Origin: UBA4064 sp050179135
GTDB lineage: Bacteria > Desulfobacterota > Desulfobacteria > Desulfobacterales > Desulfatirhabdiaceae
DNA: 64,000 bases
NCBI GenBank assembly: GCA_050179135.1
Contig: JBFXFK010000003.1
Location: 1-64,000, forward strand
Direction of reading: 5' to 3'
Below, in pieces: positions 1 through 6,484 of the stretch. The notes below the pieces were generated by a model. The model had not been told where the DNA came from, made no database searches, and saw nothing but the letters and a program-made list of their open reading frames with translations. Position numbers and translations under genes: made by a program. Position 1 is the stretch's first letter. Each line of letters begins with the position of its first letter.

Positions 1-252
1 CAGTTATGGGACGATGAGACCCTTCTGCAGACAGGGGAGAAGTCCACCATCAATATCCTCAAAAATGGCGCAAAGCTGCTCAACAATGCCACGTGCACCA
101 TTGCCTACAGCCATATCATCGTTACAACCAGCGCTTTTCCCAAATTTATCCCAACCTGCCGGTGTGGCGTGCAATTTCATAGCCTTACCCCCAATCAGGT
201 TGATCAGTTGGAAAATATCCTGGTATTATGTGGCGCATATTCATGTGTATGA
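1..252 (+). CDS. 3-prime end of an unidentified gene cut by the window edge
   Basis: Reading frame 1 is open from the first base to a TGA at 250-252, giving 83 residues with no start in view. The translation has mixed polar and hydrophobic composition and a Cys-Arg-Cys pair near residue 55, but no motif I recognise. A second overlapping frame starting at base 14 is also open; this one is preferred because it runs in from the edge and its composition looks more like protein. The function is unknown and the coding status itself is uncertain. Confidence 0.35.
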   Translation, partial: QLWDDETLLQTGEKSTINILKNGAKLLNNATCTIAYSHIIVTTSAFPKFIPTCRCGVQFHSLTPNQVDQLENILVLCGAYSCV

Positions 253-336
253 TTCCATAATTCCTGATTATAAGGAAAGCACCATCGTTATGTTGTGAGT
301 TTTTCTACCAACGCTCATTATGTTGAGGACAGAATG

Positions 337-528
337 GACAAAGGGACGTTGCTGCTTTCTCTACATTATTTTTTTGACCGTACTTGGTGATGTTGCCTTC
401 CGGATGTCCTATATTTCCTTCGTGGTGAATATCAAACCCGGGAAGAAATGAACCACGAAGTACACGAAGAGTACGAAGGGGTTTTCAGGGGGGTTGGTTT
501 TTTTATTCTTCATGTGCTTCGTGGTGAA
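337..528. repeat. Direct repeat copy 1 flanking hicBA (CACGAAG family)
   Basis: About 190 bp that reappears, imperfectly, at 1041-1231 on the other side of hicBA. Shared landmarks in order are GGACGTT, a T-rich stretch, CTTCCGGATGTCCTATATTT, GGTGAATATCAAA, two or three CACGAAG heptamers, GGGGTTTTCAGGGG and TGCTTCGTGGTGAA. The end part also occurs at 1963-2053 and 12291-12440. This fills the gene-free stretch 253-581; nothing else is visible there. Confidence 0.8.
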
Positions 529-581
529 AAAATAAAAAGCGAAATTGCTACCAACTTGTCCTATTTATAAAGGATACGCTT

Positions 582-791
582 ATGAGAACATTTACTGCTG
601 TTGTTGAAAAATGCCCGGATACCCATCTCTATGTGGGTTATGTTCCTGGTTTTCCAGGGGCTCATTCCCAGGGCGCCACACTCGATGAACTGAATGAAAA
701 TCTTAAAGAAGTCATTGAGATGCTTCTTGACGACGCAGATCCGATACTTGAATCTGAATTTGTCGGCACACAGAATGTCGTGGTTGCATAA
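582..791 (+). CDS. hicB: HicB-like antitoxin
   Basis: A 69-residue protein resembling the short HicB-like antitoxin family: an N-terminal beta strand set (MRTFTAVVEKCPDTHLYVGYV), the conserved G-x-P-G-x-H-S-x-G-x-T loop around residues 22-33, and an acidic helix L-N-E-N-L-K-E-V-I. It would fold as a degraded RNase H-like domain and neutralise the adjacent HicA toxin. There is no C-terminal DNA-binding segment, so autoregulation would need another partner or binding mode. An AAAGGA ribosome site lies just before the ATG. hicA follows after one base, so the two genes are translationally coupled. Gene order is antitoxin first. Confidence 0.85.
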   Translation: MRTFTAVVEKCPDTHLYVGYVPGFPGAHSQGATLDELNENLKEVIEMLLDDADPILESEFVGTQNVVVA

Positions 792-792
792 G

Positions 793-1020
793 ATGGGAAC
801 ACTCCCCATTTTAAAACCTGCGGAAGTCACTGCGATTCTTGAGAGACTGGGGTTTTCCGAAACTCGTCAAAGAGGCAGTCATAAGCAATTCAGGCATCCG
901 GACGGCCGCGGCACGACGGTTCCGTTTCACAAGGGGCATGATATCTCGCCGGTTCTGTTGCGCAAGATCGCCCATGATATAGGGATGAACATTGAAGAGT
1001 TGCTATCTCACAAAAAGTAG
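793..1020 (+). CDS. hicA: HicA-type mRNA interferase toxin
   Basis: A 75-residue protein with the HicA double-stranded-RNA-binding-like fold. The diagnostic stretch is R-G-S-H-K-Q-F-R-H-P-D-G at residues 27-38, whose histidine (residue 30) is the predicted catalytic residue, followed by T-V-P-F-H-K-G-H-D-I and a C-terminal helix. HicA toxins cleave mRNA during translation and are held inactive by HicB. The ATG at 793 was chosen because it sits one base after the hicB stop and gives the family's usual length; a longer frame from 694 would overlap hicB needlessly. The catalytic histidine is intact, so the toxin could be active. Confidence 0.88.
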   Translation: MGTLPILKPAEVTAILERLGFSETRQRGSHKQFRHPDGRGTTVPFHKGHDISPVLLRKIAHDIGMNIEELLSHKK

Positions 1021-1040
1021 CTTGTGAATTGCATTATACG

Positions 1041-1231
1041 GACAATGGGACGTTGAAGTTTTCGCTGCATTATTTTATAATCATATTTGGTGATATTGTC
1101 TTCCGGATGTCCTATATTTCATTTTGGTGAATATCAAATCCTGGGAAAAAATACACCATGAAGTACACGAAGCACACGAAGAGGGTTTTCAGGGGGTTGG
1201 GGTTTTTAATTCCGCGTGTGCTTCGTGGTGA
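1041..1231. repeat. Direct repeat copy 2 flanking hicBA (CACGAAG family)
   Basis: Partner of the repeat at 337-528, in the same orientation and diverged by scattered substitutions and small indels. Together the two copies bracket the hicBA module, with about 510 bp between them. It ends just before the 3-prime end of mazF. Confidence 0.8.
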
Positions 1232-1255
1232 ATATCAAACCCGGAAAATGGATAC

Positions 1256-1600
1256 TTATTCCCCCAGACCCAGAAGTAATCTGATTTTGGCTTTGATCTC
1301 ATCAATCTCAGATGGCGCCGCTTTGCCCTTGCGCTCGGCACAACGCGACTCCCAGTCCATACTCCTGACTTGGTCAGCAATCGCCGCCCCGGTTACAACC
1401 GATCCGGTGAGCGCCACCTCGAACGGGTAGCCCTTGACTTGGCTGGTGACCGGGACGCATACGAGAAGCCCCGCCCGGATGTTATAGTTTTTGGGACTAA
1501 GGACTACCGCCGGACGTCTCCCTGCCTGTTCATGACCGCTTTGCGGTGTGAAATTAATCCAGACAATGTCGCCGACATCCGGAATATAGCGCCCGGACAT
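1256..1600 (-). CDS. mazF: MazF/PemK-family endoribonuclease toxin
   Basis: A 114-residue MazF-like protein. It opens with the family signature G-D-I-V-W-I-N-F-T-P-Q-S-G-H-E-Q-A-G-R-R-P (about residues 10-30), followed by P-A-V-V-L-S and V-P-V-T-S-Q-V-K, the strand carrying the conserved Ser/Thr near the active site. Members cut single-stranded RNA at short sequences. The ATG at 1600-1598 overlaps the last base of the mazE stop (TGATG), a typical coupled start; a TTG one codon upstream is possible but unnecessary. The C-terminus is rich in Lys/Glu. The toxin looks intact. Confidence 0.88.
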   Translation of the reverse strand: MSGRYIPDVGDIVWINFTPQSGHEQAGRRPAVVLSPKNYNIRAGLLVCVPVTSQVKGYPFEVALTGSVVTGAAIADQVRSMDWESRCAERKGKAAPSEIDEIKAKIRLLLGLGE

Positions 1601-1842
1601 CAAAGCACCTCCCGACCCTGGGGCGCACCGAAATCAACTTCCGGGTGTCGATTCTCAGGCGTGATGCCGGCAACCAGATCATCGAGTGAAAAAGGCGGTG
1701 CTGCCGGTTTGATGATTATACAGCCGTTTTTCACCCGGATTTCAACCGGCTGATTCAAGGTCAGGTTCGATGCTTTCATCACGGAAGCCGGAATGCGAAC
1801 AGCAGGGCTGTTCCCCCATTTTTTCAGCAATTGAACGGTCAT
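1600..1842 (-). CDS. mazE: MazE-like (AbrB-fold) antitoxin
   Basis: An 80-residue antitoxin: an N-terminal swapped-hairpin DNA-binding domain of the MazE/AbrB type (MTVQLLKKWGNSPAVRIP, then V-E-I-R-V-K-N-G-C-I-I-I) and a disordered, Pro- and acid-rich C-terminal tail that would wrap around MazF. The start at 1842 has a GGAGG ribosome site eight bases upstream; an upstream in-frame extension to 1998 lacks both a site and family similarity. It is the first gene of the mazEF operon and probably represses it through the palindrome at 1900-1916. Confidence 0.87.
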   Translation of the reverse strand: MTVQLLKKWGNSPAVRIPASVMKASNLTLNQPVEIRVKNGCIIIKPAAPPFSLDDLVAGITPENRHPEVDFGAPQGREVL

Positions 1843-1898
1843 TTCTATTACCTCCCACAGAAAAATACCTTGACATGGCAAATATCGCTTTCCACCAT

Positions 1899-1928
1899 AA
1901 TATATTCCCAATATATGGATTGTATCAA
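1899..1928 (-). promoter_or_regulatory. Candidate mazEF promoter with palindromic operator
   Basis: On the minus strand a TTGATA (1928-1923) and a TATATT (1904-1899) are separated by 18 bases, close to sigma-70 consensus. A perfect 7+7 inverted repeat with a GGG/CCC centre (1900-1916) overlaps the -10 and spacer, which is where MazE-MazF complexes bind in characterised systems. Position and symmetry are seen; regulation is inferred. Confidence 0.5.
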
Positions 1929-1962
1929 CAATTAAATCTACAAAATGAAAACAGGGCAACCC

Positions 1963-2053
1963 CGGGAAGAAATGAACCACGAAGAACACGAAGAGCACGA
2001 AGGGGTTTTTCAGGGGTTGGAGTTTTCTAATTCTTCGTGGTGAATATCAAACC
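1963..2053. repeat. CACGAAG-family intergenic repeat
   Basis: Third copy of the repeat family seen at 410-528 and 1130-1231: ACCACGAAG followed by ACACGAAG and GCACGAAG heptamer-based units, GGGGTTTTTCAGGGG and TTCGTGGTGAATATCAAA. It separates mazEF from the lipoprotein gene at 2066. Confidence 0.8.
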
Positions 2054-2065
2054 ACAGGGGGGAAA

Positions 2066-2635
2066 ATGACAAGAATTATGTGTGCATATTTGTCTGGAGC
2101 ACTGATCACGTTAATGATATTGGGGTGTACCAGTGGACCATCCGAAGATAAAAATACATTGGCTGTGGTCAATGCGTATCAGATATCGGCTTCCGAGTTT
2201 CAGCGCCTCTTTGCCGAAGACGCAAAAACAGATCCGGAAATGCGGGTGACCGATCAGGCAAAGCAGGATTATCTGAATGAAATCATCCAGAAGGAAGTTC
2301 TGATCCAGGAAGCCAAACGACTGAAATTCGATCAGAAACCCAAGTTTATCCGGACCATTGAACGCTACTGGGAGGCCACGCTGATACGGGATCTGATGGA
2401 GGCAAAAAGTCAGGAGATCGAAACCCGGGTCATTGTGTCTCAGGAAGACATCCAGCGCCAGTACGCCCGGATGAAAAACGATAACCCGGACCTGCCGCCG
2501 CTGACTGAAATTGAAACGGAACTGACGACCCGAATCCGGGAAGAGAAAAAAACCGCCATGTTTCAAAACTGGATCGAGGAATTGAAGCAGCAGGCCAACA
2601 TTCAGGTCAACAAAAAACTGATGGAAGACATGTAG
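2066..2635 (+). CDS. SurA-N-like periplasmic lipoprotein
   Basis: 189 residues. The N-terminus is a lipoprotein signal with lipobox M-I-L-G-C (Cys at residue 21). The rest resembles the helical SurA/PrsA N-terminal chaperone region: a short beta element (T-L-A-V-V-N-A-Y-Q-I-S-A-S-E-F), helices with Y-L-N-E-I-I-Q-K-E-V-L-I-Q-E-A typical of peptidyl-prolyl isomerase chaperones, then a long charged helix. No parvulin catalytic domain is present, so it is probably a chaperone-only lipoprotein anchored in the outer or inner membrane. It is followed 17 bases later by a secreted HExxH protein, likely cotranscribed. A role in outer-membrane protein folding is inference. Confidence 0.7.
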   Translation: MTRIMCAYLSGALITLMILGCTSGPSEDKNTLAVVNAYQISASEFQRLFAEDAKTDPEMRVTDQAKQDYLNEIIQKEVLIQEAKRLKFDQKPKFIRTIERYWEATLIRDLMEAKSQEIETRVIVSQEDIQRQYARMKNDNPDLPPLTEIETELTTRIREEKKTAMFQNWIEELKQQANIQVNKKLMEDM

Positions 2636-2652
2636 GCTGCTATGAAATTGGG

Positions 2653-3225
2653 GTGGTGTGCCAATTGAAATTGTCGCGAATCCTTATACATGCCATGTGG
2701 ATCTGGCTGCTGGCCATGTCTGTCTGGACGGGCCGGACAGATGCAAAAGACTGGCAGTCTTTAACCACAAAGCATACGATTCTCCAGTTTCAGTCCGATG
2801 AAGACCTGATCGAATTTGACAGTCAGATCGATTATGGACCTGGCGGCGGATTGGGCTCCCTGTTTGGATCATCAGATGAAAAAAACAACCGGGAAAAACT
2901 GGTTCAAAAAATCGACACCCTGTTCAAGCGGGTTCAGGAAATCCTGGATATGCGCAAATTCATCCGCCGGGTGACGATCAATATCTATCCCGACAATGAT
3001 GCACTTCAAACCGCATATCGTGAGGAGGTCAGGGGAAACGCCCAGCTTCGGGCCTGGTATCTGTTTGAAAAACATACCATTTATCTTCAGATCAACGACA
3101 TCAACGAAGGCATGCTGGCACATGAATTGGCGCACGCCATTATCGACAATTTTTTACAGGTTCGCCCACCCGCAGCTTCGGCGGAAATTCTGGCCCGGTA
3201 TGTGGATGCGCATCTGCTTGATTGA
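2653..3225 (+). CDS. Secreted putative zinc metallopeptidase-like protein
   Basis: 190 residues with an N-terminal hydrophobic signal (about residues 8-30) and, near residue 156, H-E-L-A-H-A-I-I-D, which fits the HExxH zinc motif. No clear third ligand is identifiable; a Glu in A-S-A-E-I near residue 178 is a candidate. A Gly-rich segment (G-P-G-G-G-L-G) lies near residue 70. The only usable start is a GTG at 2653. It probably acts in the periplasm and shares a transcript with the SurA-like lipoprotein. Substrate unknown; it could also be an inactive peptidase-like protein. Confidence 0.6.
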   Translation: MVCQLKLSRILIHAMWIWLLAMSVWTGRTDAKDWQSLTTKHTILQFQSDEDLIEFDSQIDYGPGGGLGSLFGSSDEKNNREKLVQKIDTLFKRVQEILDMRKFIRRVTINIYPDNDALQTAYREEVRGNAQLRAWYLFEKHTIYLQINDINEGMLAHELAHAIIDNFLQVRPPAASAEILARYVDAHLLD

Positions 3226-3235
3226 TGTGGGGAGG

Positions 3236-3348
3236 GTTAAGTTTTAAGTGTTAAGTGTTAAGTTTTGGGTTGCGGATGGACTGCAGGGCCCTTCAGTCTT
3301 CAGCCTTCAGCCCTCTGGCTTCTGTCTTCTGTATTCTGTCTTTTATTT
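3236..3348. repeat. Low-complexity spacer (TTAAGTG and TTCAGCC/TTCTGT units)
   Basis: Two runs of degenerate short units: TTAAGTTTTAAGTGTTAAG at the left and repeated CTTCAG/CTTCTG blocks at the right. They contain no convincing gene. This is one of many short-period spacers in the window. Confidence 0.7.
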
Positions 3349-3368
3349 AACCCTTGAAAGGTCCGATC

Positions 3369-3941
3369 ATGCCCGTGTCTTCTTTTCCCAAAGAGACTGA
3401 TGTCACCGATGACACCTTTATCAGCCGGGAATTCAAATTCCGGTTCATCCTCAAATTCTGCGGGATTGCGGTACTGGGATGCCTGCTGTTTTCCGGCCTG
3501 ATTCTGTATTTTTGCCGGGGTACACTGACCACAACCTTTAATGGCGCCCGCCTGGTATTGCGGGAGACCTCATTGGCAGTCTTTCCCGGTATTCTATACA
3601 CCAATCTGATCATCCTGTCGCTGGCCATAATTCTGGTCATCGGGTTGACATTTTATCTGTTCTACCGCATCCGGAAACCGTTTTTCCGGTTCCGGAACGA
3701 TTTGAGCGCCATTGCAGACGGAGACCTCACGACCATCATCCGGTATCGCCCAAAAGATCAGACCAAAATTCTGGCTGAAAACATCAACCAGATGACACGC
3801 GCCTTCAATTCAAAAATACGGGATATCGAAAGCGAATTCAAAATCATTATTGACGCGGCATCCAATGATCAGGTTCCCAATGATGTTGCTGTGGAACTGA
3901 TCCGGCTGCACAGGAGCATCAAGAACCGGTTTGTTCTTTGA
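3369..3941 (+). CDS. HAMP-domain membrane protein, paralogue 1
   Basis: 190 residues. Two membrane helices (about residues 27-50 and 77-101) enclose a short loop, and are followed by a HAMP-like linker (I-R-K-P-F-F-R-F-R-N-D-L ... I-A-D-G-D-L-T at about 105-125) and a coiled coil (I-N-Q-M-T-R-A-F-N). No kinase, methyl-accepting or cyclase output domain follows, so it is a truncated sensor or a scaffold. The ATG at 3369 follows a GAAAGG site; a TTG at 3354 is possible. It is a paralogue of the protein at 5183 (shared Y-T-N-L-I, G-D-L-T and I-N-Q-M-T). Repeats start directly after the stop codon. Function unknown. Confidence 0.65.
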   Translation: MPVSSFPKETDVTDDTFISREFKFRFILKFCGIAVLGCLLFSGLILYFCRGTLTTTFNGARLVLRETSLAVFPGILYTNLIILSLAIILVIGLTFYLFYRIRKPFFRFRNDLSAIADGDLTTIIRYRPKDQTKILAENINQMTRAFNSKIRDIESEFKIIIDAASNDQVPNDVAVELIRLHRSIKNRFVL

Positions 3942-4384
3942 GGACGGTCGGACAGTAAGACTGTCGGACTGTCGGACCGTCGGACCGTCGGACCGTGGAC
4001 TGTCGGACCGTGGACTGTCGGACCGTGGACTGTCGGACTGTCGGACTGTCGGACCGTCGGACTGTCGGACCGTGGACTGTCGGACTGTCTGACCGTCGGA
4101 CCGTCGGACCGTCGGACCGTAAGACTGTGGACTGTCTGACCGTCGGACCGTAAGACCGTGGACTGTCTGACTGTCTGACCGTAAGACTGTGGACTGTCGG
4201 ACTGTCGGACTGTCTGACCGTCTGACCGTCTGACTGTCGGACCGTCGGACTGAAGAACCGTCGGACAGTAAGACTGTGGACTGTCTGACTGTCGGACTGT
4301 CTGACCGTCGGACCGTAAGACCGTGGACTGTCTGACTGTCTGACCGTCTCACCGTCTCACTGTCGGACTGTCGGACTGAAGAAC
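3942..4384 (+). repeat. GGACYGTC octamer array, block 1
   Basis: About 440 bp composed almost wholly of GGACCGTC / GGACTGTC octamers with seven-base variants (GGACYGT) and CGTAAGACTGT interruptions. There are no unique spacers of constant size, so it is not CRISPR. It begins at the stop of the HAMP gene and ends just before an S23-family gene. Long open frames on either strand are repeat artefacts (Ser/Asp/Thr/Val/Arg only). Confidence 0.9.
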
Positions 4385-4430
4385 CGTATGAACGGTAAAA
4401 AAAACAGTTTGACAAAAAAGGAAGCCATAA

Positions 4431-4814
4431 ATGCGGCAACGGGTATCCAGTTATGAGGATCTCGAGGTGTATCAGTTGGCCATTGCGCTGCAGCAGCGTA
4501 TCTTCCTGGAAACAAAGGCTTGGCCAAAAAGTGAGACATACGCCCTGGTGGATCAAATCCGCCGATCGTCCCGGTCCATCGGTGCCAATATCGCTGAAAG
4601 CTGGGCCAAGCGGCGGTATAAAGCCCATTTTATCAGCAAATTGACCGATTCGGATGGCGAGCAAAATGAGACCCGCCATTGGCTGTATACAGCATGGCTA
4701 TGCTGCTATTTACAGAAAAGCGTTTATGATGAATTGAGTGAATCCTGTAACCGTATCGGCGCGATGCTGGGGAGAATGCTGAAAGGGTCGGATAGCTGGA
4801 CGGTTGGACTGTAG
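4431..4814 (+). CDS. Four-helix-bundle protein (S23/IVP family), copy 1
   Basis: 127 residues of the 23S-rRNA-intervening-sequence-protein-like family (TIGR02436 type): F/Y-E-D-L-E-V-Y-Q-L-A opening, then L-V-D-Q-I-R-R-S-S-R-S-I-G-A-N-I-A-E, the family's most conserved segment, and a C-terminal pair of helices. The molecular role of free-standing members is not established; the family is structurally related to the Avd proteins of diversity-generating retroelements. An AAGGAAG site precedes the ATG. The last codons (S-W-T-V-G-L) are already written in the local GGACYGTC repeat. The gene lies between two paralogous HAMP genes and looks inserted. Its 3-prime 94 bp recur after the assembly gap. 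Confidence 0.8.
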   Translation: MRQRVSSYEDLEVYQLAIALQQRIFLETKAWPKSETYALVDQIRRSSRSIGANIAESWAKRRYKAHFISKLTDSDGEQNETRHWLYTAWLCCYLQKSVYDELSESCNRIGAMLGRMLKGSDSWTVGL

Positions 4815-4847
4815 ACTGTCGGACCGTCGGACCGTGGACTGTCGGAC

Positions 4848-4947
4848 NNNNNNNNNNNNNNNNNNNNNNNNNNNNNNNNNNNNNNNNNNNNNNNNNNNNN
4901 NNNNNNNNNNNNNNNNNNNNNNNNNNNNNNNNNNNNNNNNNNNNNNN
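4848..4947. other. Scaffold gap of 100 N
   Basis: Exactly 100 undetermined bases, the conventional placeholder for a gap of unknown size. The 127 bases before it (4721-4847) are identical to the 127 bases after it (4948-5074), so the gap joins contig ends that overlap rather than spanning new sequence. Confidence 0.98.
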
Positions 4948-5074
4948 CGTTTATGATGAATTGAGTGAATCCTGTAACCGTATCGGCGCGATGCTGGGGA
5001 GAATGCTGAAAGGGTCGGATAGCTGGACGGTTGGACTGTAGACTGTCGGACCGTCGGACCGTGGACTGTCGGAC
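4948..5074 (+). repeat. Exact 127-bp duplicate of 4721-4847 (probable assembly artefact)
   Basis: Contains the last 94 bp of the S23 gene (stop at 5039-5041) plus 33 bp of octamer repeat, identical base for base to 4721-4847. A 127-bp overlap equals a commonly used maximum k-mer size in short-read assemblers, so this is probably the same locus written twice. A real second gene copy with its 5-prime part inside the gap cannot be excluded. Confidence 0.85.
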
Positions 5075-5165
5075 AGTCGGACCGTCGGACCGTCTGACCG
5101 TCCCACTGTCGGACCGTCTCACCGTCTCACCGTCTGACTGTCTGACCGTCTCACCGCCTGACCGG
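5075..5165 (+). repeat. GGACYGTC octamer array, block 2
   Basis: Continuation of the octamer family, here with CTGACCGTC and CTCACCGTC variants, ending 17 bases before the second HAMP gene. Together with 4803-4847 and 5042-5074 it surrounds the 3-prime end of the S23 gene. Confidence 0.88.
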
Positions 5166-5182
5166 AAAAAAAGGAAATCAAA

Positions 5183-5779
5183 ATGTCAAACCAGAAAAAA
5201 CCATACAAACGACGCCAGTTTTTCATCAAAAAGGACTTCCAGTCCCGGTTCATTCTGTGTTTCTGCCTGCTGATTCTTCTGGGCAATATCCTGGCGACCA
5301 GTCTTGTCCTGTATTTTTTCAAGGGCAATCTGACCTCGATGTTTCAGAATTCCAGACTGGTTGTTACGGACACCGCCCATTTCATTCTTCCGGCAGTACT
5401 CTATACCAACCTGATTACCATCGTCATCATCTCGTTATCCGTCATTGGGTTCACGCTGCTGGTTTCCCACAAAATTGCAGGTCCCCTGTTTCGCCTGGAA
5501 CAGGATATCGCGGTGATTGCAACCGGTGATCTAACCCATACCATTCATCTTCGAAAAGGCGATCAGTTTCGGGAGCTGTCTGCGGACATCAACCAAATGA
5601 CAGATCAGTTGAACCAGAAAATCATCACAATCCAGACCGGGGTGGCGCGGATCTTGGCAACTGCCGACCAACAGGGCGCCCCATCCGGATTTCTTGACAA
5701 CCTGAATCTGTTGCATGGCCGGATCGGCCATCATTTTCTGTTGAAAAAGGAGAAAAATGACATCCACAAAACAACATAA
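5183..5779 (+). CDS. HAMP-domain membrane protein, paralogue 2
   Basis: 198 residues with the same plan as the protein at 3369: a basic N-terminus, membrane helix about 24-47, a short segment F-Q-N-S-R-L-V-V-T-D-T, membrane helix about 68-95, a HAMP region (H-K-I-A-G-P-L-F-R-L-E-Q ... A-T-G-D-L-T) and a coiled coil (I-N-Q-M-T-D-Q-L-N). This copy keeps the classic HAMP P-L-x-R-L sequence. No output domain. The start has an AAGGAA site. Its end overlaps the next gene by 23 bases, indicating cotranslation with the DHp-like protein, to which it may pass a signal (inference). Confidence 0.7.
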   Translation: MSNQKKPYKRRQFFIKKDFQSRFILCFCLLILLGNILATSLVLYFFKGNLTSMFQNSRLVVTDTAHFILPAVLYTNLITIVIISLSVIGFTLLVSHKIAGPLFRLEQDIAVIATGDLTHTIHLRKGDQFRELSADINQMTDQLNQKIITIQTGVARILATADQQGAPSGFLDNLNLLHGRIGHHFLLKKEKNDIHKTT

Positions 5780-6014
5780 CGCGGATGATACCGATACCCT
5801 GGCACTTCAGATCGGTCAGTTGGGCCACAAAATGGGTCAGCATCTGATGGTGGCCGAGGGGTATGCCACCATGCTTCAGAGCAAAATTCCCGATGACACC
5901 CGGGAATATGAGTATCTGGCAAAAATCAGGCATCAGATTGTGATGATGGCGGAAATCAAGCAGCAGATGATGGAAATTGCAAGACCGGCAACATCTTTCC
6001 CCAAAACAGGGTAA
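5757..6014 (+). CDS. DHp-like (HisKA-only) small protein
   Basis: 85 residues. Residues 17-40 resemble a histidine-kinase dimerisation/phosphoacceptor helix: I-G-Q-L-G-H-K-M-G-Q-H-L-M-V-A-E-G-Y-A, where the usual S-H-E-x-R-N-P is replaced by G-H-K-M-G-Q. A second amphipathic helix follows (A-K-I-R-H-Q-I-V-M-M). No ATPase domain is encoded. It could act as a free phosphotransfer module between a kinase and the receiver protein at 6485, or be the remnant of a larger kinase. It overlaps the HAMP gene upstream; an S23 cassette separates it from the receiver gene. Confidence 0.5.
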   Translation: MTSTKQHNADDTDTLALQIGQLGHKMGQHLMVAEGYATMLQSKIPDDTREYEYLAKIRHQIVMMAEIKQQMMEIARPATSFPKTG

Positions 6015-6054
6015 CGACGCAGACCAATTGGGGTGAAGGCATAAAAAAACGAAG

Positions 6055-6446
6055 TCAGAATTCAGGAGTCAGAATGAGGGACCCATCAAAGAAGTTTGAA
6101 GACCTGGTGGTTTGGCGGAAAGCCCATCAGTTTGTGCTTGCTGTTTATCGCTTATCGCAATCCTTCCCACACTCGGAAATCTATGGTCTGTCTTCCCAAT
6201 TTCGCAGATCCGCTGTATCTATTGCAGCCAATATCGCTGAAGGATTCAAAAAGCGTGGAATCGCGGACAAGCTCCGTTTTCTCAATATTGCCCAAGGGTC
6301 CCTTGAAGAATCGAGGTACTATTTGATACTTGTCCATGATCTTGCTTATGGTGATGTTTCCGAGCCAACCCGGTTGATTGAAGAAGTCAGTAAATTACTG
6401 GAAGCTTACATGCGGGCTATTCTGAATTCCGACTCCTGAATTCTGA
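6055..6446 (+). mobile_element. S23 gene cassette bounded by 16-bp terminal inverted repeats
   Basis: TCAGAATTCAGGAGTC at 6055-6070 and its exact reverse complement at 6431-6446 enclose a single gene of the S23/IVP family. The gene starts 3 bases inside the left arm, and its last codons overlap the right arm. It splits an apparent HAMP-DHp-receiver operon. A relic with the same right end lies at 17664-17741. No target-site duplication is evident, and calling it mobile is inference. Confidence 0.5.
6074..6439 (+). CDS. Four-helix-bundle protein (S23/IVP family), copy 2
   Basis: 121 residues of the same family as the protein at 4431: K-F-E-D-L-V-V-W-R-K-A-H at the start, L-S-S-Q-F-R-R-S-A-V-S-I-A-A-N-I-A-E-G as the hallmark segment (about residues 40-58), and G-S-L-E-E-S-R-Y-Y in the third helix. 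It is complete and the length is typical. The C-terminal residues I-L-N-S-D-S are encoded by the repeat that also forms the right inverted-repeat arm, the same pattern as in copy 1 where the repeat is a different family. Sequence identity to copy 1 is low, so they are not a recent duplication. Confidence 0.85.
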   Translation: MRDPSKKFEDLVVWRKAHQFVLAVYRLSQSFPHSEIYGLSSQFRRSAVSIAANIAEGFKKRGIADKLRFLNIAQGSLEESRYYLILVHDLAYGDVSEPTRLIEEVSKLLEAYMRAILNSDS

Positions 6447-6484
6447 ATACCTGAGTCGTTACAAACTGTGACAGGAGATACCCG

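Noticed and set aside
694..792. Long N-terminal extension of HicA into hicB
   Set aside because: The extension is out-of-frame hicB sequence; the ATG at 793 gives the normal HicA length right after the hicB stop.
3942..4384. Possible CRISPR array
   Set aside because: Units are 7-8 bases and contiguous, with no unique spacers and no cas genes in the window.
3810..5122. Long minus-strand open frames (up to 289 codons) across the octamer arrays
   Set aside because: Translation is almost only Ser, Asp, Thr, Val, Arg and Gln from repeat units, with no ribosome site. One of the frames even runs through the N gap.
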